Positions 17,871-26,168 of a DNA stretch of 64,000 nt are shown piece after piece. Every line of letters begins with the position of its first letter. The first letter of the stretch is position 1. The DNA is taken from contig NC_017093.1 in NCBI RefSeq assembly GCF_000284295.1, positions 2,418,001-2,482,000 of the forward strand, read 5' to 3'. This DNA is from Actinoplanes missouriensis 431. Its GTDB lineage: Bacteria; Actinomycetota; Actinomycetes; Mycobacteriales; Micromonosporaceae. The translations under genes were made by a program, and so were the position numbers. A model generated the notes under the pieces. That model made no database searches, was not told where the DNA came from, and saw nothing but the letters and a program-made list of their open reading frames with translations.

Positions 17871-18320
17871 ATGGAGATTCTGCCGGGACGCGGCACGCCG
17901 CTGGTGCGCATAGGCGAGAGCAGGGAAGTCGTCGAGTGCAAACTCGGCACACCCGTCCACCCCGGCCGGCTCGACCGGGCGATCTACGAGACCACGCCGA
18001 TGCTGGTGCTCTCCTACAGCGACGTCGACACCGTCGAATTGGTGGAGGTCGCCTACACCGGCGACGGAGGCGAGGAGGCCTGGTTCGACGGCGTCCAGCT
18101 GACCTTCCGCTTCCTCGACGACGTGGTGGCCGAACTGGCCGAGCGCGGGCACCGATACGAGCTGACCGACGCCGGTTACCGCTTCGAGCCGGGCTTCGCG
18201 CTCTTCTCGATGGGCTCTCGCAGCGCCCGTGACCTGGATCCGGAGGCCCTCGACGACGACCCGCGGATCGTCTGCGAAGGGGTGTCGGTCGCCCCCTACG
18301 AGTACTTCGCGGAGCGCTGA
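17871..18320 (+). CDS. Hypothetical protein, 149 residues
   Basis: Not confidently recognised. Starts at ATG 17871, 7 nt after the tetR stop, so the two are probably cotranscribed. It opens MEILPGRGTPLVRIGESREV, contains VLSYSDVDTVELVEVAYTG and ends VSVAPYEYFAER. The pattern of short strands resembles actinobacterial proteins of unknown function with a SMI1/KNR4-like or barrel core, but this is weak. Its last codons are part of a 25-bp unit repeated three times beyond the stop codon. Confidence 0.65.
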   Translation: MEILPGRGTPLVRIGESREVVECKLGTPVHPGRLDRAIYETTPMLVLSYSDVDTVELVEVAYTGDGGEEAWFDGVQLTFRFLDDVVAELAERGHRYELTDAGYRFEPGFALFSMGSRSARDLDPEALDDDPRIVCEGVSVAPYEYFAER

Positions 18321-18377
18321 TCGGCCGTACTTCGCGGAGTGCTGATCGGTCATACCTCGCGGAGCGCTAACCGGCCA
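18303..18377. repeat. 25-bp tandem repeat, three copies, spanning two stop codons
   Basis: Units at 18303-18327, 18328-18352 and 18353-18377 start with TACTTCGCGGAG(C/T)GCTGAT or TACCTCGCGGAGCGCTAA. Copy 1 holds the last codons and TGA stop of the plus-strand gene; copy 3 holds the stop codon of the converging BTAD gene. The units differ by one to five bases. Confidence 0.9.
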
Positions 18378-20136
18378 GCAGAGCGGCTGCCGCCCGGTCG
18401 GCCGGGTTGCCGAGGGCGGCACCGTGCCGGATCGCCCGTACCCTCATCTCCTGCATCCCGGACCGCGCCGCCAGACGCCTTAAGGCGTCGATCCATGCCG
18501 GTGTGTCCCGATGGCCGTGCCGCACCCCGAGCCCGCACTGCGCGTCGAGGATGTGCGCGTCCAGCCAGACGTAGGGGTCAGCCAGCCGGTTCGACCGGGT
18601 GCGCGCGTCGCTGAGCAGCGCGAACGCTTGCTCGGTCGCGCCGCGCGCCTCGGCGACCAGGGCCAGCGAGCGCGCCGCGATCCCCTCCCAGCACGGGTCA
18701 CCGAGCTGGCAGGCGCGCGCGAACGCCTGCCGCAGCACCCCGGCGGCGGCCTCCACGTCACCGGCGGCCAGGTGGACCTCGCCGCGGAGCGCCTGCGGCC
18801 AGGGGAGAAACGCCAGCCAGTGGTCACTCTGGGCGGTCCGGGCCGATTCCTCCAGGTACGCGGCCGCGGGTCGCAGATCATGCAGAAGCAGATGTACGCG
18901 TCCCAGCATCGACAACGCGTAGGCCTCGGTCCGTGGATCGTCCGCGGAGCGGGCCAGGCTCACCGCCCGTTCCAGCAGGTCACGGGCCTGCGCGTAGTCG
19001 GCGCGATCGCTGTGGACGGCACCGAGATAGGTAGTGATCCGAGCGGTGATCGCCGGTGAGCCCGCGGCGGCGGTGAGAGCCCCGGACAGCCAGTGCTCGG
19101 CACGGTCGTAGCGGGCGCGCAGGAAATCGACGTACCCCATCTCGGCCCTGGCCTGCGCCGACGCGGCCCGGTCGTGATCGGTGAGCGCAAGCCGATCCGC
19201 CTCGTGGAGGGTCGCCAGACCCTCCTCGTCCATGCCGCGCAACGAGTGGATCAACGCCTCGGCCAGGCGCAGCCGCGAACTCAGCCGCAGCCGCGCGGAC
19301 CCGGAGCGATCAGCCAGCCCCACCGATGCCCGCAACGAACGGATCCCGGCCTCCACGGCCCCGGCCGCCACCGCCGCGGCGCCGGACTCCACGATCGCGT
19401 CGATGGACTCGACCGACACCTGGTCCGCCGGCTCCTGCTCGGCGCGCGCCCTGCTGACGCGGGTCTCCTGCATGGCCTGCTCGATCGCTACGCCCGGCGC
19501 GACACCGAGCTCCTCGCGGAACAGCGCGGTGACCGCCGTGAACTGCCGCCGGGCGGCCGCGTCGTCGCCGGCCAGCCGGTACAGCCGGATCACCAGCGCC
19601 TGATGGTTCTCGTCGAGCGGATTCATCGCGGCCGCCCGCAAGGCCAGGTCACGGGCGGTGTTCAGGTCACCCTCGGCGAGCTTGCCCAGAGCGGCCTCGT
19701 GCAGGATCGCCTCGGCAGCGGCGGCGACCCGGGCACGTTCCGAGAGCAGCCACGACTCGAACACCGGCGAGCCCCGCACACCGACACCGTCGAGCAGCTC
19801 AGCGTCGAGGCCCGGCAGCCGGATCGCCGACGCCCACGAGCCGTGGCGCAGCACGTGAACGTCGACGACCGCGTCCTCCGGCAGCCGCAGCGCCACCGGG
19901 TCACCATCCACCGGCACCCCGAGGCAGCGCCGGATCTCGGTGAGCCCCCAGCGCAGCGCCCGCAGCGGATCCTGCGCCTCCGGGTAGAGCAGCCCGGCCA
20001 GCCGGGCACGTGTCCGCGGCCGGTCGTCGAGGAGCAGACAGGCCAGCAGGGCCCAGCTCTTGCGGCTGCGCACCTGGTAGACCGTCCCGGACCCCTCGAC
20101 CCGGGGCCGGCCCAGCAGGTGCACCGTGAGAGCCAC
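18367..20136 (-). CDS. BTAD-domain (SARP/AfsR-like) regulator with TPR repeats
   Basis: A 589-residue transcription factor. Residues about 1-95 form an OmpR-type winged helix (MALTVHLLGRPRVEGSG, then SRKSWALLACLLL and LRWGLTEIRRCLG); residues 100-250 are the bacterial transcriptional activation domain (HQALVIRLYRLAGDDAAARRQ nearby, given here in part: LVIRLYRLAGDDAAARRQF). The remainder is TPR-like (AEMGYVDFLRARYDRAEHWL and similar). No ATPase domain is present. It starts 9 nt after the DUF4242 stop and is cotranscribed with it. SARP-type proteins bind direct heptamer repeats; one pair is seen upstream of the operon. Confidence 0.85.
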   Translation of the reverse strand: MALTVHLLGRPRVEGSGTVYQVRSRKSWALLACLLLDDRPRTRARLAGLLYPEAQDPLRALRWGLTEIRRCLGVPVDGDPVALRLPEDAVVDVHVLRHGSWASAIRLPGLDAELLDGVGVRGSPVFESWLLSERARVAAAAEAILHEAALGKLAEGDLNTARDLALRAAAMNPLDENHQALVIRLYRLAGDDAAARRQFTAVTALFREELGVAPGVAIEQAMQETRVSRARAEQEPADQVSVESIDAIVESGAAAVAAGAVEAGIRSLRASVGLADRSGSARLRLSSRLRLAEALIHSLRGMDEEGLATLHEADRLALTDHDRAASAQARAEMGYVDFLRARYDRAEHWLSGALTAAAGSPAITARITTYLGAVHSDRADYAQARDLLERAVSLARSADDPRTEAYALSMLGRVHLLLHDLRPAAAYLEESARTAQSDHWLAFLPWPQALRGEVHLAAGDVEAAAGVLRQAFARACQLGDPCWEGIAARSLALVAEARGATEQAFALLSDARTRSNRLADPYVWLDAHILDAQCGLGVRHGHRDTPAWIDALRRLAARSGMQEMRVRAIRHGAALGNPADRAAAALLAG

Positions 20137-20144
20137 GCGTCGTG

Positions 20145-20396
20145 TCAGCCTTCCGCGCTGATCGGATAGATCTCGTCCGCGACCAGGCCGTGCGCCTTGG
20201 CGTGCACGGTGTTGGCCGCCTCCGCGTCGGGCGCCTCCACCAGGCAGAAGATCTTCCCGGCGTCCTCGTCGACCCAGTACTTCAGATAGTTCACACCGTA
20301 CGGGGCCTGCGTCGCCAGGTCCTTCTCGTGCGCGGCGGCGACATCGGCGGCTCGCACGCCGCCCTCGACGTGGTGAATGTCCATGAACAACGGCAT
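20145..20396 (-). CDS. DUF4242 (SCO4226-like nickel-binding) protein
   Basis: An 83-residue protein of the DUF4242 family, whose Streptomyces member SCO4226 is a nickel-binding ferredoxin-like dimer. It opens MPLFMDIHHVEGGVRAADVA and has the conserved YLKYWVDEDAGKIFCLVEAP core. Ribosome site AAGGAG is 9 nt upstream of ATG 20396. It is the first gene of a two-gene unit with the BTAD regulator. Confidence 0.85.
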   Translation of the reverse strand: MPLFMDIHHVEGGVRAADVAAAHEKDLATQAPYGVNYLKYWVDEDAGKIFCLVEAPDAEAANTVHAKAHGLVADEIYPISAEG

Positions 20397-20456
20397 CGGG
20401 ACTCGCTCCTTCGGCCCCGGGTCTCTCCCGGGTACGAACTCATCAAATCGCGCACC

Positions 20457-20475
20457 CGTTTGACGCGTCGTTTGA
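20457..20475. promoter_or_regulatory. Direct heptamer repeat upstream of the DUF4242-BTAD operon
   Basis: CGTTTGA occurs at 20457-20463 and 20469-20475 (12-bp period) about 60-80 nt upstream of the DUF4242 start, with a degenerate third CGGTTGA at 20477-20483. SARP-family regulators bind such heptamer direct repeats near the -35 position, usually with 11-bp period, so autoregulation by the BTAD protein is possible. Confidence 0.35.
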
Positions 20476-20571
20476 ACGGTTGAGGTGGCTCTCAGGGGGG
20501 TGCACTGAGAGCCGGCCGGCGCACCTTTCCACGATCCACGGCGCGGTGGGGCGCGCGGAGAAGCGGGCGAT

Positions 20572-20715
20572 GGGCGGGCTGAGCACGGCCGCGGGTGCGG
20601 CGGCGCGTGGCGGGGTGCGGCGCGGGCAGTGGGCGGGCTGAGCAGGGCCGCGGGTGTGGCGGGGTGCGGCGCGGGCGGGGGCGGGCTGAGCGGGGATCGG
20701 CGCGGGGTGGGGCGG
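20572..20715. repeat. Degenerate G-rich tandem repeat, about 50-60 bp units
   Basis: Three units begin with GGGCGGGCTGAGC at 20572, 20631 and 20679 and continue with variants of GGCCGCGGGTGTGGCGGGG. The plus strand is very G-rich with many GGGG runs. Confidence 0.7.
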
Positions 20716-20770
20716 AAGGGGGGCAGCCGGGCTCCGGCAGGCGGCGCGTCCGGGTGTCAGAATCGGGGGC

Positions 20771-21115
20771 ATGCCATGGGTAGCTGACAGCCATGAGATC
20801 GACGTGGTGGTGCCCGCGCCGGGGCGGGCGCCGGTGCGCGTACCCATCTGGGTGGTTGCCGTGGGTGACGACCTCTATGTCCGGTCGTGGAAGGGCGCGG
20901 CCGGCGTCTGGTATCGGCGGGCGCAGCGGTACGGGACGGGCTCGGTCGTGGTGGACGGCGACGAGCACGCGGTCCGTTTCACGCCGGTGGCGGACCCGGC
21001 GCTGGAGGAGGCGGTCGACCGGGCGTTCACCGCGAAGTACGGCGGTTCCGAGTACGCGAGCGCCATGATCAACCCACCGGCGAGCGGGACCACGATGCGC
21101 CTGGATCGGATGTAG
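20771..21115 (+). CDS. DUF2255 family protein
   Basis: A 114-residue protein matching DUF2255: an EIDVVV strand, IWVVAVGDDLYVRSWKGAAG, WYRRAQRYGTGSV and a C-terminal FTAKYGGSEYASAMI helix. The family has a split-barrel-like fold related to nitroreductase/flavin-binding proteins; function unknown. It converges on the GH16 gene and shares its terminator hairpin. Confidence 0.8.
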   Translation: MPWVADSHEIDVVVPAPGRAPVRVPIWVVAVGDDLYVRSWKGAAGVWYRRAQRYGTGSVVVDGDEHAVRFTPVADPALEEAVDRAFTAKYGGSEYASAMINPPASGTTMRLDRM

Positions 21116-21117
21116 GA

Positions 21118-21146
21118 GGCGGGGCGCGCCGAGCACGCGCCCCGCC
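21118..21146. terminator. Shared bidirectional terminator hairpin
   Basis: Perfect 11-bp arms GGCGGGGCGCG (21118-21128) and CGCGCCCCGCC (21136-21146) with a 7-nt loop, located between the stops of two converging genes. Confidence 0.8.
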
Positions 21147-21152
21147 GGTAAC

Positions 21153-22304
21153 TCAGCAGCGCCCCAGGTCCTGCCACTGCTCGGTCCAGCCCGGTTCGGA
21201 CCCCTGGGTCCACCACCGCGCCTTCCACAGGTGGACGCCCTGACCCGAGGCCGGCCCCGACGGATCACCGTTGGCGCTCTTCTCGTGCTTCACGACACTT
21301 CCACCCGGGTACGCCGTGGCGAACTGCCACAGGGCCACACTGGAACAGTCAGCAGACGGGGAGGAAGAACTGACGGACGGCGACGGGGACGGATTCACGC
21401 AGGGCCCCGACGACCCCACGGTGTCCGTGAAGACGCTCCCTTGCGCCCGATACGACGCCGTCTGCGCGCTCACCTGTGACGGCGACAGCACCTGGTTCTT
21501 GGCGAACAGCACCCAGTCCACCTGCTCGACATAGGTGGACATCCCGCCCGTGTGCGCGGCGGTGTCGATGAACCACAGGTTCCAGTTGATCGTCATGGTC
21601 TGCCGCGGGAAGTACTTTCCGCCGTGGTCACCGACCTGCACCCCGTCGATCCAGTAGACGACGTGACCGTTCGCCACCTGGGCGACCAGATCGTGCCACC
21701 CGTCCAGGCTGGATCGCTGGGAGGAGTGCAGGTTGTCGGCGTACCAGGGGTCGTTGCGATACGTGTACCAGGTCGTCTGGTAGTTGATCGGCCCGGTTTC
21801 GCCCCACCCGCCGTTCGGGAGATATTCCGAGACATCCAATTCGGAGTACGTCGGATCGAGGTCCCCGTTCAGCGGGCTGATCGTGAAGAACGTCTGGTTG
21901 ATGTGGTCACCGTCGTTCCCGCTGACCGGCGCGTCGGTGAACCGCACCCGGCTCGCATAGGTGCCTTCGAGGTACCGCTTCTGTGTCGAGTAGAGCTCGG
22001 CGTGACTGGTCCCGGCCGCCGTCCCGTCGGTGGAGGCGGTCAACTGCATGACCCGCTGCCCGGCGGAGTCCGGAAAGGTGATCGCGGAAGGTGACCAGGT
22101 GGCGCCCGGCACACCGGGTCCACCCTGGTAGCTGCGCGGCGTCCACCCGTGGGCGGTGAGCGCCGGATCGGACGAGGAGGTGTAGTGGAAGTCGTCGAAA
22201 AGGTACCCGCAGTCAGCGGCGGCGGCGCTGCCGCCACTGACGGCAACCAGCCCGAGAGCCGATAAAGCGGATACGACTAGGCCGGTGAGGAGGCGTCTGG
22301 ACAT
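21153..22304 (-). CDS. Secreted GH16 family glycosidase with CBM5/12 module
   Basis: A 383-residue extracellular enzyme. Signal peptide 1-30 (SAAAA-D). The GH16-type catalytic motif is ExDxxE: Glu155, Asp157, Glu160 in SELDVSEYLPNGGWG. The lectin-like sandwich extends to about residue 290. A Ser/Pro linker (NPSPSPSVSSSSPS) leads to a C-terminal CBM5/12 chitin/cellulose-binding module with YPGGSVVKHEK, WKARWWTQG and WQDLGRC. It is the last gene of the amino-sugar operon, 26 nt behind the permease, so it probably releases oligosaccharide for that transporter. GH16 enzymes normally cut beta-1,3/1,4-glucans or galactans; the substrate here is open. Confidence 0.85.
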   Translation of the reverse strand: MSRRLLTGLVVSALSALGLVAVSGGSAAAADCGYLFDDFHYTSSSDPALTAHGWTPRSYQGGPGVPGATWSPSAITFPDSAGQRVMQLTASTDGTAAGTSHAELYSTQKRYLEGTYASRVRFTDAPVSGNDGDHINQTFFTISPLNGDLDPTYSELDVSEYLPNGGWGETGPINYQTTWYTYRNDPWYADNLHSSQRSSLDGWHDLVAQVANGHVVYWIDGVQVGDHGGKYFPRQTMTINWNLWFIDTAAHTGGMSTYVEQVDWVLFAKNQVLSPSQVSAQTASYRAQGSVFTDTVGSSGPCVNPSPSPSVSSSSPSADCSSVALWQFATAYPGGSVVKHEKSANGDPSGPASGQGVHLWKARWWTQGSEPGWTEQWQDLGRC

Positions 22305-22330
22305 GGGGGACTCCCAACGAGAGGAGGGGG

Positions 22331-23158
22331 TTACCGGACCGCTCCGGCGGTCATTCCGGCGCGGATGTGCCTTTGGAACGCGACGTAGGCGACGAGCACC
22401 GGCAGCATCGCGATGGTCATGCCGGCGAACAGGCCACTCCAGTCGCTGCGGTAGCCCTGGCTGACCGACAGGGCGGCCAGACCCTGCGCCAGGACGTACC
22501 GGTCCGGGTCGGGGTTGAGAACCAGGGGGAGCAGGTATTGGTTCCAGAGCCCGAGGAAATTGAAGATGCCGACCGCGACGAGACCGGGCCGGGCGAGCGG
22601 GAGCATGACGCGGAAGAAGACCGCGCCGTGGGAGCAGCCGTCGAGGAACGCCGCTTCGGCGACCTCGCCGGGCAGGGTGCGGAAGAACGCGTGCAGGAAG
22701 AAGACGGTGAACGGCACGGCGTAGGCGCTGTAGACCAGGATCAGACCGGGGTACGTGCCGAGCAGCCCCAGCTGGCGTACCACGAAGAAGAGCGGCACCA
22801 GGGCAAGGAAGACCGGGAAGAACATGGCCGCGACGAACGTGTGGTAGACGATCCGGTTGCCCCGGAACGGGTACCGGGCCAGCGCGTAGGCGACGAGCGA
22901 GCCGAGCAGCATGGTCAGCACCAGAGCGCCGCCGACCACGATCATGCTGTTCAGGAAGTACCGCCCGATGCTCGCCGCGGTCCACGCCCGTGCCCAGTTG
23001 TCGAAGCGCGGCGAGGACGGCGGCGCCCACGGCGAGTTGAGGATCTCCTCGTCGGTCTTCAGCGAGCTGACCACCGCCCAGATCAGCGGCAACGCGGTGA
23101 CCACGGCCCACGAGAACATCGCCAGGTGCGCCAACGGGTTACGCCGGTTCACGATCAC
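22331..23158 (-). CDS. ngcG: Sugar ABC transporter permease (NgcG/MalG-like)
   Basis: A 275-residue inner membrane permease with six helices (for example FSWAVVTALPLIWAVVSSLK, LVLTMLLGSLVAYALARYPF, LLGTYPGLILVYSAYAVPFT). The EAA loop that contacts the ATPase is EVAEAAFLDGCSHGAVFFRV. Start ATG 23158 lies 20 nt inside the upstream permease gene. Together with the genes at 23139-24017 and 24017-25414 it forms an NgcEFG-type N-acetylglucosamine/chitobiose importer. No ATP-binding gene is in the operon, so a shared MsiK-like ATPase encoded elsewhere is expected. Confidence 0.85.
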   Translation of the reverse strand: MIVNRRNPLAHLAMFSWAVVTALPLIWAVVSSLKTDEEILNSPWAPPSSPRFDNWARAWTAASIGRYFLNSMIVVGGALVLTMLLGSLVAYALARYPFRGNRIVYHTFVAAMFFPVFLALVPLFFVVRQLGLLGTYPGLILVYSAYAVPFTVFFLHAFFRTLPGEVAEAAFLDGCSHGAVFFRVMLPLARPGLVAVGIFNFLGLWNQYLLPLVLNPDPDRYVLAQGLAALSVSQGYRSDWSGLFAGMTIAMLPVLVAYVAFQRHIRAGMTAGAVR

Positions 23159-24017
23159 GCCCCCACCGCAGGGCCAGCACCGCGAAGGTCAGCGCCGCGA
23201 AGAACAGCGCCACCCCCATGGCGGTGGCATAGCCGAACTTCCCGTAGGTGAACGCGGTCCGGTACAGCGACAACCCGACCACCTCGGTCGCCCCGTCGGG
23301 ACCGCCCGGCCCGACGGTCATCACCTGGACCAGCACGAACCCGTCGAGGGCCACGATGCCGAGGTAGACGAAGGCGACCTGCACGCTTTCCCGGACCAGC
23401 GGCAGCGTGACCCCGCGGAACGTCGCCCATTCCCCGGCGCCGTCCAGCCTCGCCGCCTCGAACAGCTCGCGGGGGATCCCGTCGATCGCGGCGCGGAACA
23501 GCACCACGTAGAACCCGACCGACGACCAGACGATCACCGCCATGACCGCGGGCAGCGCGAGCGACGGCTCGGCGAGCCAGCTGCGCGCCACCGACGACAG
23601 GCCCAGCGCGCGCAGCCCGGAGTTGAGCAGCCCGGTGTTCGGGTTGTAGACGAAACCCCACAACACCGCGATGATCACCAGCGACAGCATCTGCGGAAAG
23701 AAATAGACGATCTGGTACGCCGTCGAACCCTTCCGCGTCGACAGCATGTTCGCCAGGAACAGCCCGACGGCGATGGTGGCGGCCGGCACGACGAGCAGCA
23801 TCACGGCGTTGTTGCGTACCGCGTCGAGGAAGAGTCCGTCGCCGCCGAGGCGGACGAAGTTGTCCACCCCGACGTAGTGCGCCGCGCCGGCCACCCCGGT
23901 CCAGTCGGTGAGGGACAGGTAGAAGGCCTGGGCGTACGGGGAGAGCACGAACACGACGTGCAGGGCCAGCGCCGGCCCGAGCGCGGCGAGCAGGAACCGC
24001 CACCGGCCGTGTCGCAT
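23139..24017 (-). CDS. ngcF: Sugar ABC transporter permease (NgcF/MalF-like)
   Basis: A 292-residue permease with six helices (LLAALGPALALHVVFVLSPY, VMLLVVPAATIAVGLFLANM, MLSLVIIAVLWGFVYNPNTG and others) and the EAA loop ELFEAARLDGAGEWATFRGV. ATG 24017 shares one base with the TGA of the binding-protein gene, indicating coupled translation. It forms the transmembrane heterodimer with the NgcG-like permease. Confidence 0.88.
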   Translation of the reverse strand: MRHGRWRFLLAALGPALALHVVFVLSPYAQAFYLSLTDWTGVAGAAHYVGVDNFVRLGGDGLFLDAVRNNAVMLLVVPAATIAVGLFLANMLSTRKGSTAYQIVYFFPQMLSLVIIAVLWGFVYNPNTGLLNSGLRALGLSSVARSWLAEPSLALPAVMAVIVWSSVGFYVVLFRAAIDGIPRELFEAARLDGAGEWATFRGVTLPLVRESVQVAFVYLGIVALDGFVLVQVMTVGPGGPDGATEVVGLSLYRTAFTYGKFGYATAMGVALFFAALTFAVLALRWGRDREPA

Positions 24018-25414
24018 CAGCGGGTGTACTTGACGACGGTGGAGTCCTTGGCGAGCGAGTCCGACGCCTTCTGGATCCGGGTGGACCAGTCGGCGACGCT
24101 GATCCGCCGATTGACGAGCTCTCCGGTGGCGTCGTCGACGGCTTTCGCGAGCGGGGCGTACCACGTACGGAATCGGTAGTTGAAAGCGTCGCCGCCGGCG
24201 GCCTGGACGGCGTCGCGCACCGATCCCAATCCGCTGGAGAGCGTCAATCCGTCGGTGGCGCCGGCGACGGCCGGAAGGGTGGAGTTCGCGGCGGCGAAGG
24301 AGGCGGCCGATCCTCTGCTGAAAAGGATCCGCAGGTATTCCATTCCGCCCGCGGGATTCTGCGCGGCGGACGGGACCAGGAACGATTCGCTGCTCGCCGC
24401 CTGTACCGCTGTCGCGGGGAGCGCCCCGGACGCCGGCACGACGCCCATCACCATGTCGAAACCGGCCGGCGTGACCGATTTCTGCTCCGCCTCCAGCCAT
24501 GAGCCGCAGGGGATGAAGGCGGCCTTCCGCTGACACCACGCGGCCTGCGCCTCGGTGTGCGACAGCGCCTCCGAGCCGGACATGACGTAGCCCTTGCCGG
24601 CCAGTTCGGCGAACGCGGTGGCGGCCTCGGTGAGTCCGGGCTGCTTCCAGGCGTCCGGGGCGAGGTTGTCGACGGCCTTCACCAGGTCCAGCCCGCCGAT
24701 CTTGGCGGCCATCGTGAGTAGCGGGTCGTTGATGTACTCCGGGTACTTGCCCTGGTAGGTCCAGGGCGCGACGCCGGACTTCCGGATCTCCGCGCAGAGC
24801 GTGATCATCTCCGCCCAGGACGAGGGATAGGTCCAGCCGCGCTCCGCGAAGAGGGCCTTGGAGTACCAGAGACCCCAGACCGTGTAGGTGAAGTTCAGCG
24901 CGACCGTGCTGCCACCGAACGTGCCGTCCGCCACGACGCCGGGCAGCAGGGTGTCGCGCACGGACTTGCCACTCTGATCGAAAGCGGGCGCGTCGAGCAG
25001 TTCCGACAGGTCGGTGAGCTGCTTCGCGGCGACCAGGGTGGCGATGTCGAGCCGGCCCGCGCCGGTGTTGTCGACGACGTCCGGTGGGTCACCGGCGACG
25101 AATCGCGGCTGCATGGCCTCGCCGACCTTCTGCAGGCCCTTGTGGTCGATCTCGGCGGCCGGATAGCGCTGTTGGTACGTGGACTCCGCGGCGATGGCGT
25201 ACTCGTCGCCGTACCCCCCTTTGAAGACGACCACCTCGAGCGGCGCGTCGGCCTTGACCCCCAGCGGGTTGTCGGCGCTCTTGGCGCCGGACGGCGCGTC
25301 GCCGCCGGAGGAGGGCGGCCCGGACGACGTGACGCACCCGCCGAGCAGGGGAATGGTGAGAGCGGCGGTTCCGGCCGTGGTGAGTATGCTTCTTCGTCGG
25401 ATGGAAGGGTTCAT
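24017..25414 (-). CDS. ngcE: Sugar-binding lipoprotein, NgcE-like (N-acetylglucosamine/chitobiose)
   Basis: A 465-residue substrate-binding lipoprotein. A twin-Arg-like start (RRRSILTTAGTAAL) precedes the lipobox LLGGC with Cys27. The mature protein opens PLEVVVFKGGYGDEYA and has PRFVAGDPPDVVDNTGAGRL, close to the NgcE family of Streptomyces, which binds GlcNAc and N,N'-diacetylchitobiose. AGGAGA ribosome site upstream of ATG 25414; 16 nt after the SIS gene. The chitin-binding GH16 enzyme and the amino-sugar genes around it support the assignment, though the exact ligand is inferred. Confidence 0.85.
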   Translation of the reverse strand: MNPSIRRRSILTTAGTAALTIPLLGGCVTSSGPPSSGGDAPSGAKSADNPLGVKADAPLEVVVFKGGYGDEYAIAAESTYQQRYPAAEIDHKGLQKVGEAMQPRFVAGDPPDVVDNTGAGRLDIATLVAAKQLTDLSELLDAPAFDQSGKSVRDTLLPGVVADGTFGGSTVALNFTYTVWGLWYSKALFAERGWTYPSSWAEMITLCAEIRKSGVAPWTYQGKYPEYINDPLLTMAAKIGGLDLVKAVDNLAPDAWKQPGLTEAATAFAELAGKGYVMSGSEALSHTEAQAAWCQRKAAFIPCGSWLEAEQKSVTPAGFDMVMGVVPASGALPATAVQAASSESFLVPSAAQNPAGGMEYLRILFSRGSAASFAAANSTLPAVAGATDGLTLSSGLGSVRDAVQAAGGDAFNYRFRTWYAPLAKAVDDATGELVNRRISVADWSTRIQKASDSLAKDSTVVKYTR

Positions 25415-25430
25415 CAGCTGGGCTCTCCTT

Positions 25431-26168
25431 CTATGCGGTACGCCGGATGCGCCCGGCGTACCGCGCCTCGAGTTCCGCGTTGTGTTCCTTACCGCCGGGC
25501 ACGTTGTCCGACAGGTAGACGGGCGGCGTCACACCCGCCGCGAGCAGGCGGTCCACCACCTCGATGACGATCTGCTGCGCCAGCAGCGCGGCGGTGATCG
25601 ACGAGACCGCGCCGACCGCCCCGCCACCGGGCAGCGGCAACGCGGCGTCGCCGTAGGGCGCCCCGTTGTCCAGCGTCACGTCCGCGATCTCGCCGAGCTT
25701 GCGCCCGCTCGGATGCCGCGACTCCACGCCGGACGAGTGCGCCGCCGACGTGATCGCGATGAGCGGGTGGCCGTGCTCCTTGACCAGCAGGGCCATCTCC
25801 ACGACGGCGCCGTTGATGCCGGAATTGGAGGCGATGACGAACGCGTCGTCCGGCTTGACCGGGGCGAGCGCGTAGAGCCGGTGAGCGATCCCGGTGTCGC
25901 GTTCCACGGCCGGGCCGGCGAGCACGTCGAGCGGGTCGCCGCCGTAGAGGACGATGTCGCGCAGCGCGATCCGGTTCGTCGGGACCAGGCCGCCGGCCCG
26001 CCCGGCGATCTCCATGGCGAGCGCCTCGGAGTGGCCGCAGCCGAACGCCTGGATCACGCCGCCGTTGATGATCGACGTGGTGAGCAGCGCGGCGGCGCGG
26101 CCCTTGAGGTCGCTCTGACCACGACCGACGCGGTCGATCAGCTCCTCGATTGCGGTGAGATAGTTCAT
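25431..26168 (-). CDS. SIS domain sugar-phosphate protein
   Basis: A 245-residue cytoplasmic protein of the UPF0309/SIS group, which binds phosphosugars such as glucosamine 6-phosphate or MurNAc 6-phosphate. The SIS core shows VIQAFGCGHSEALAMEIAGR, DDAFVIASNSGINGAVVEMA and LIAITSAAHSSGVESRHPSG. The glycine-rich LPLPGGGAVGAVSSI element is also conserved. ATG 26168 overlaps the RpiR stop by 4 nt. In this operon it probably isomerises, deaminates or cleaves the phosphorylated amino sugar made by the divergent kinase. Confidence 0.85.
   Translation of the reverse strand: MNYLTAIEELIDRVGRGQSDLKGRAAALLTTSIINGGVIQAFGCGHSEALAMEIAGRAGGLVPTNRIALRDIVLYGGDPLDVLAGPAVERDTGIAHRLYALAPVKPDDAFVIASNSGINGAVVEMALLVKEHGHPLIAITSAAHSSGVESRHPSGRKLGEIADVTLDNGAPYGDAALPLPGGGAVGAVSSITAALLAQQIVIEVVDRLLAAGVTPPVYLSDNVPGGKEHNAELEARYAGRIRRTA

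Larger units (their letters stand above)
20397..20770. other. 374-bp divergent intergenic region
   Basis: Contains the operon promoter region of the DUF4242 gene (left part) and a G-rich degenerate tandem repeat (20572-20715). No gene is supported; the long minus-strand frames across it are artefacts of the repeats. Confidence 0.6.

Noticed and set aside
20492..21268. Long minus-strand frame over the G-rich repeat
   Set aside because: Open only because of the repeats; the real gene there is DUF2255 on the plus strand.
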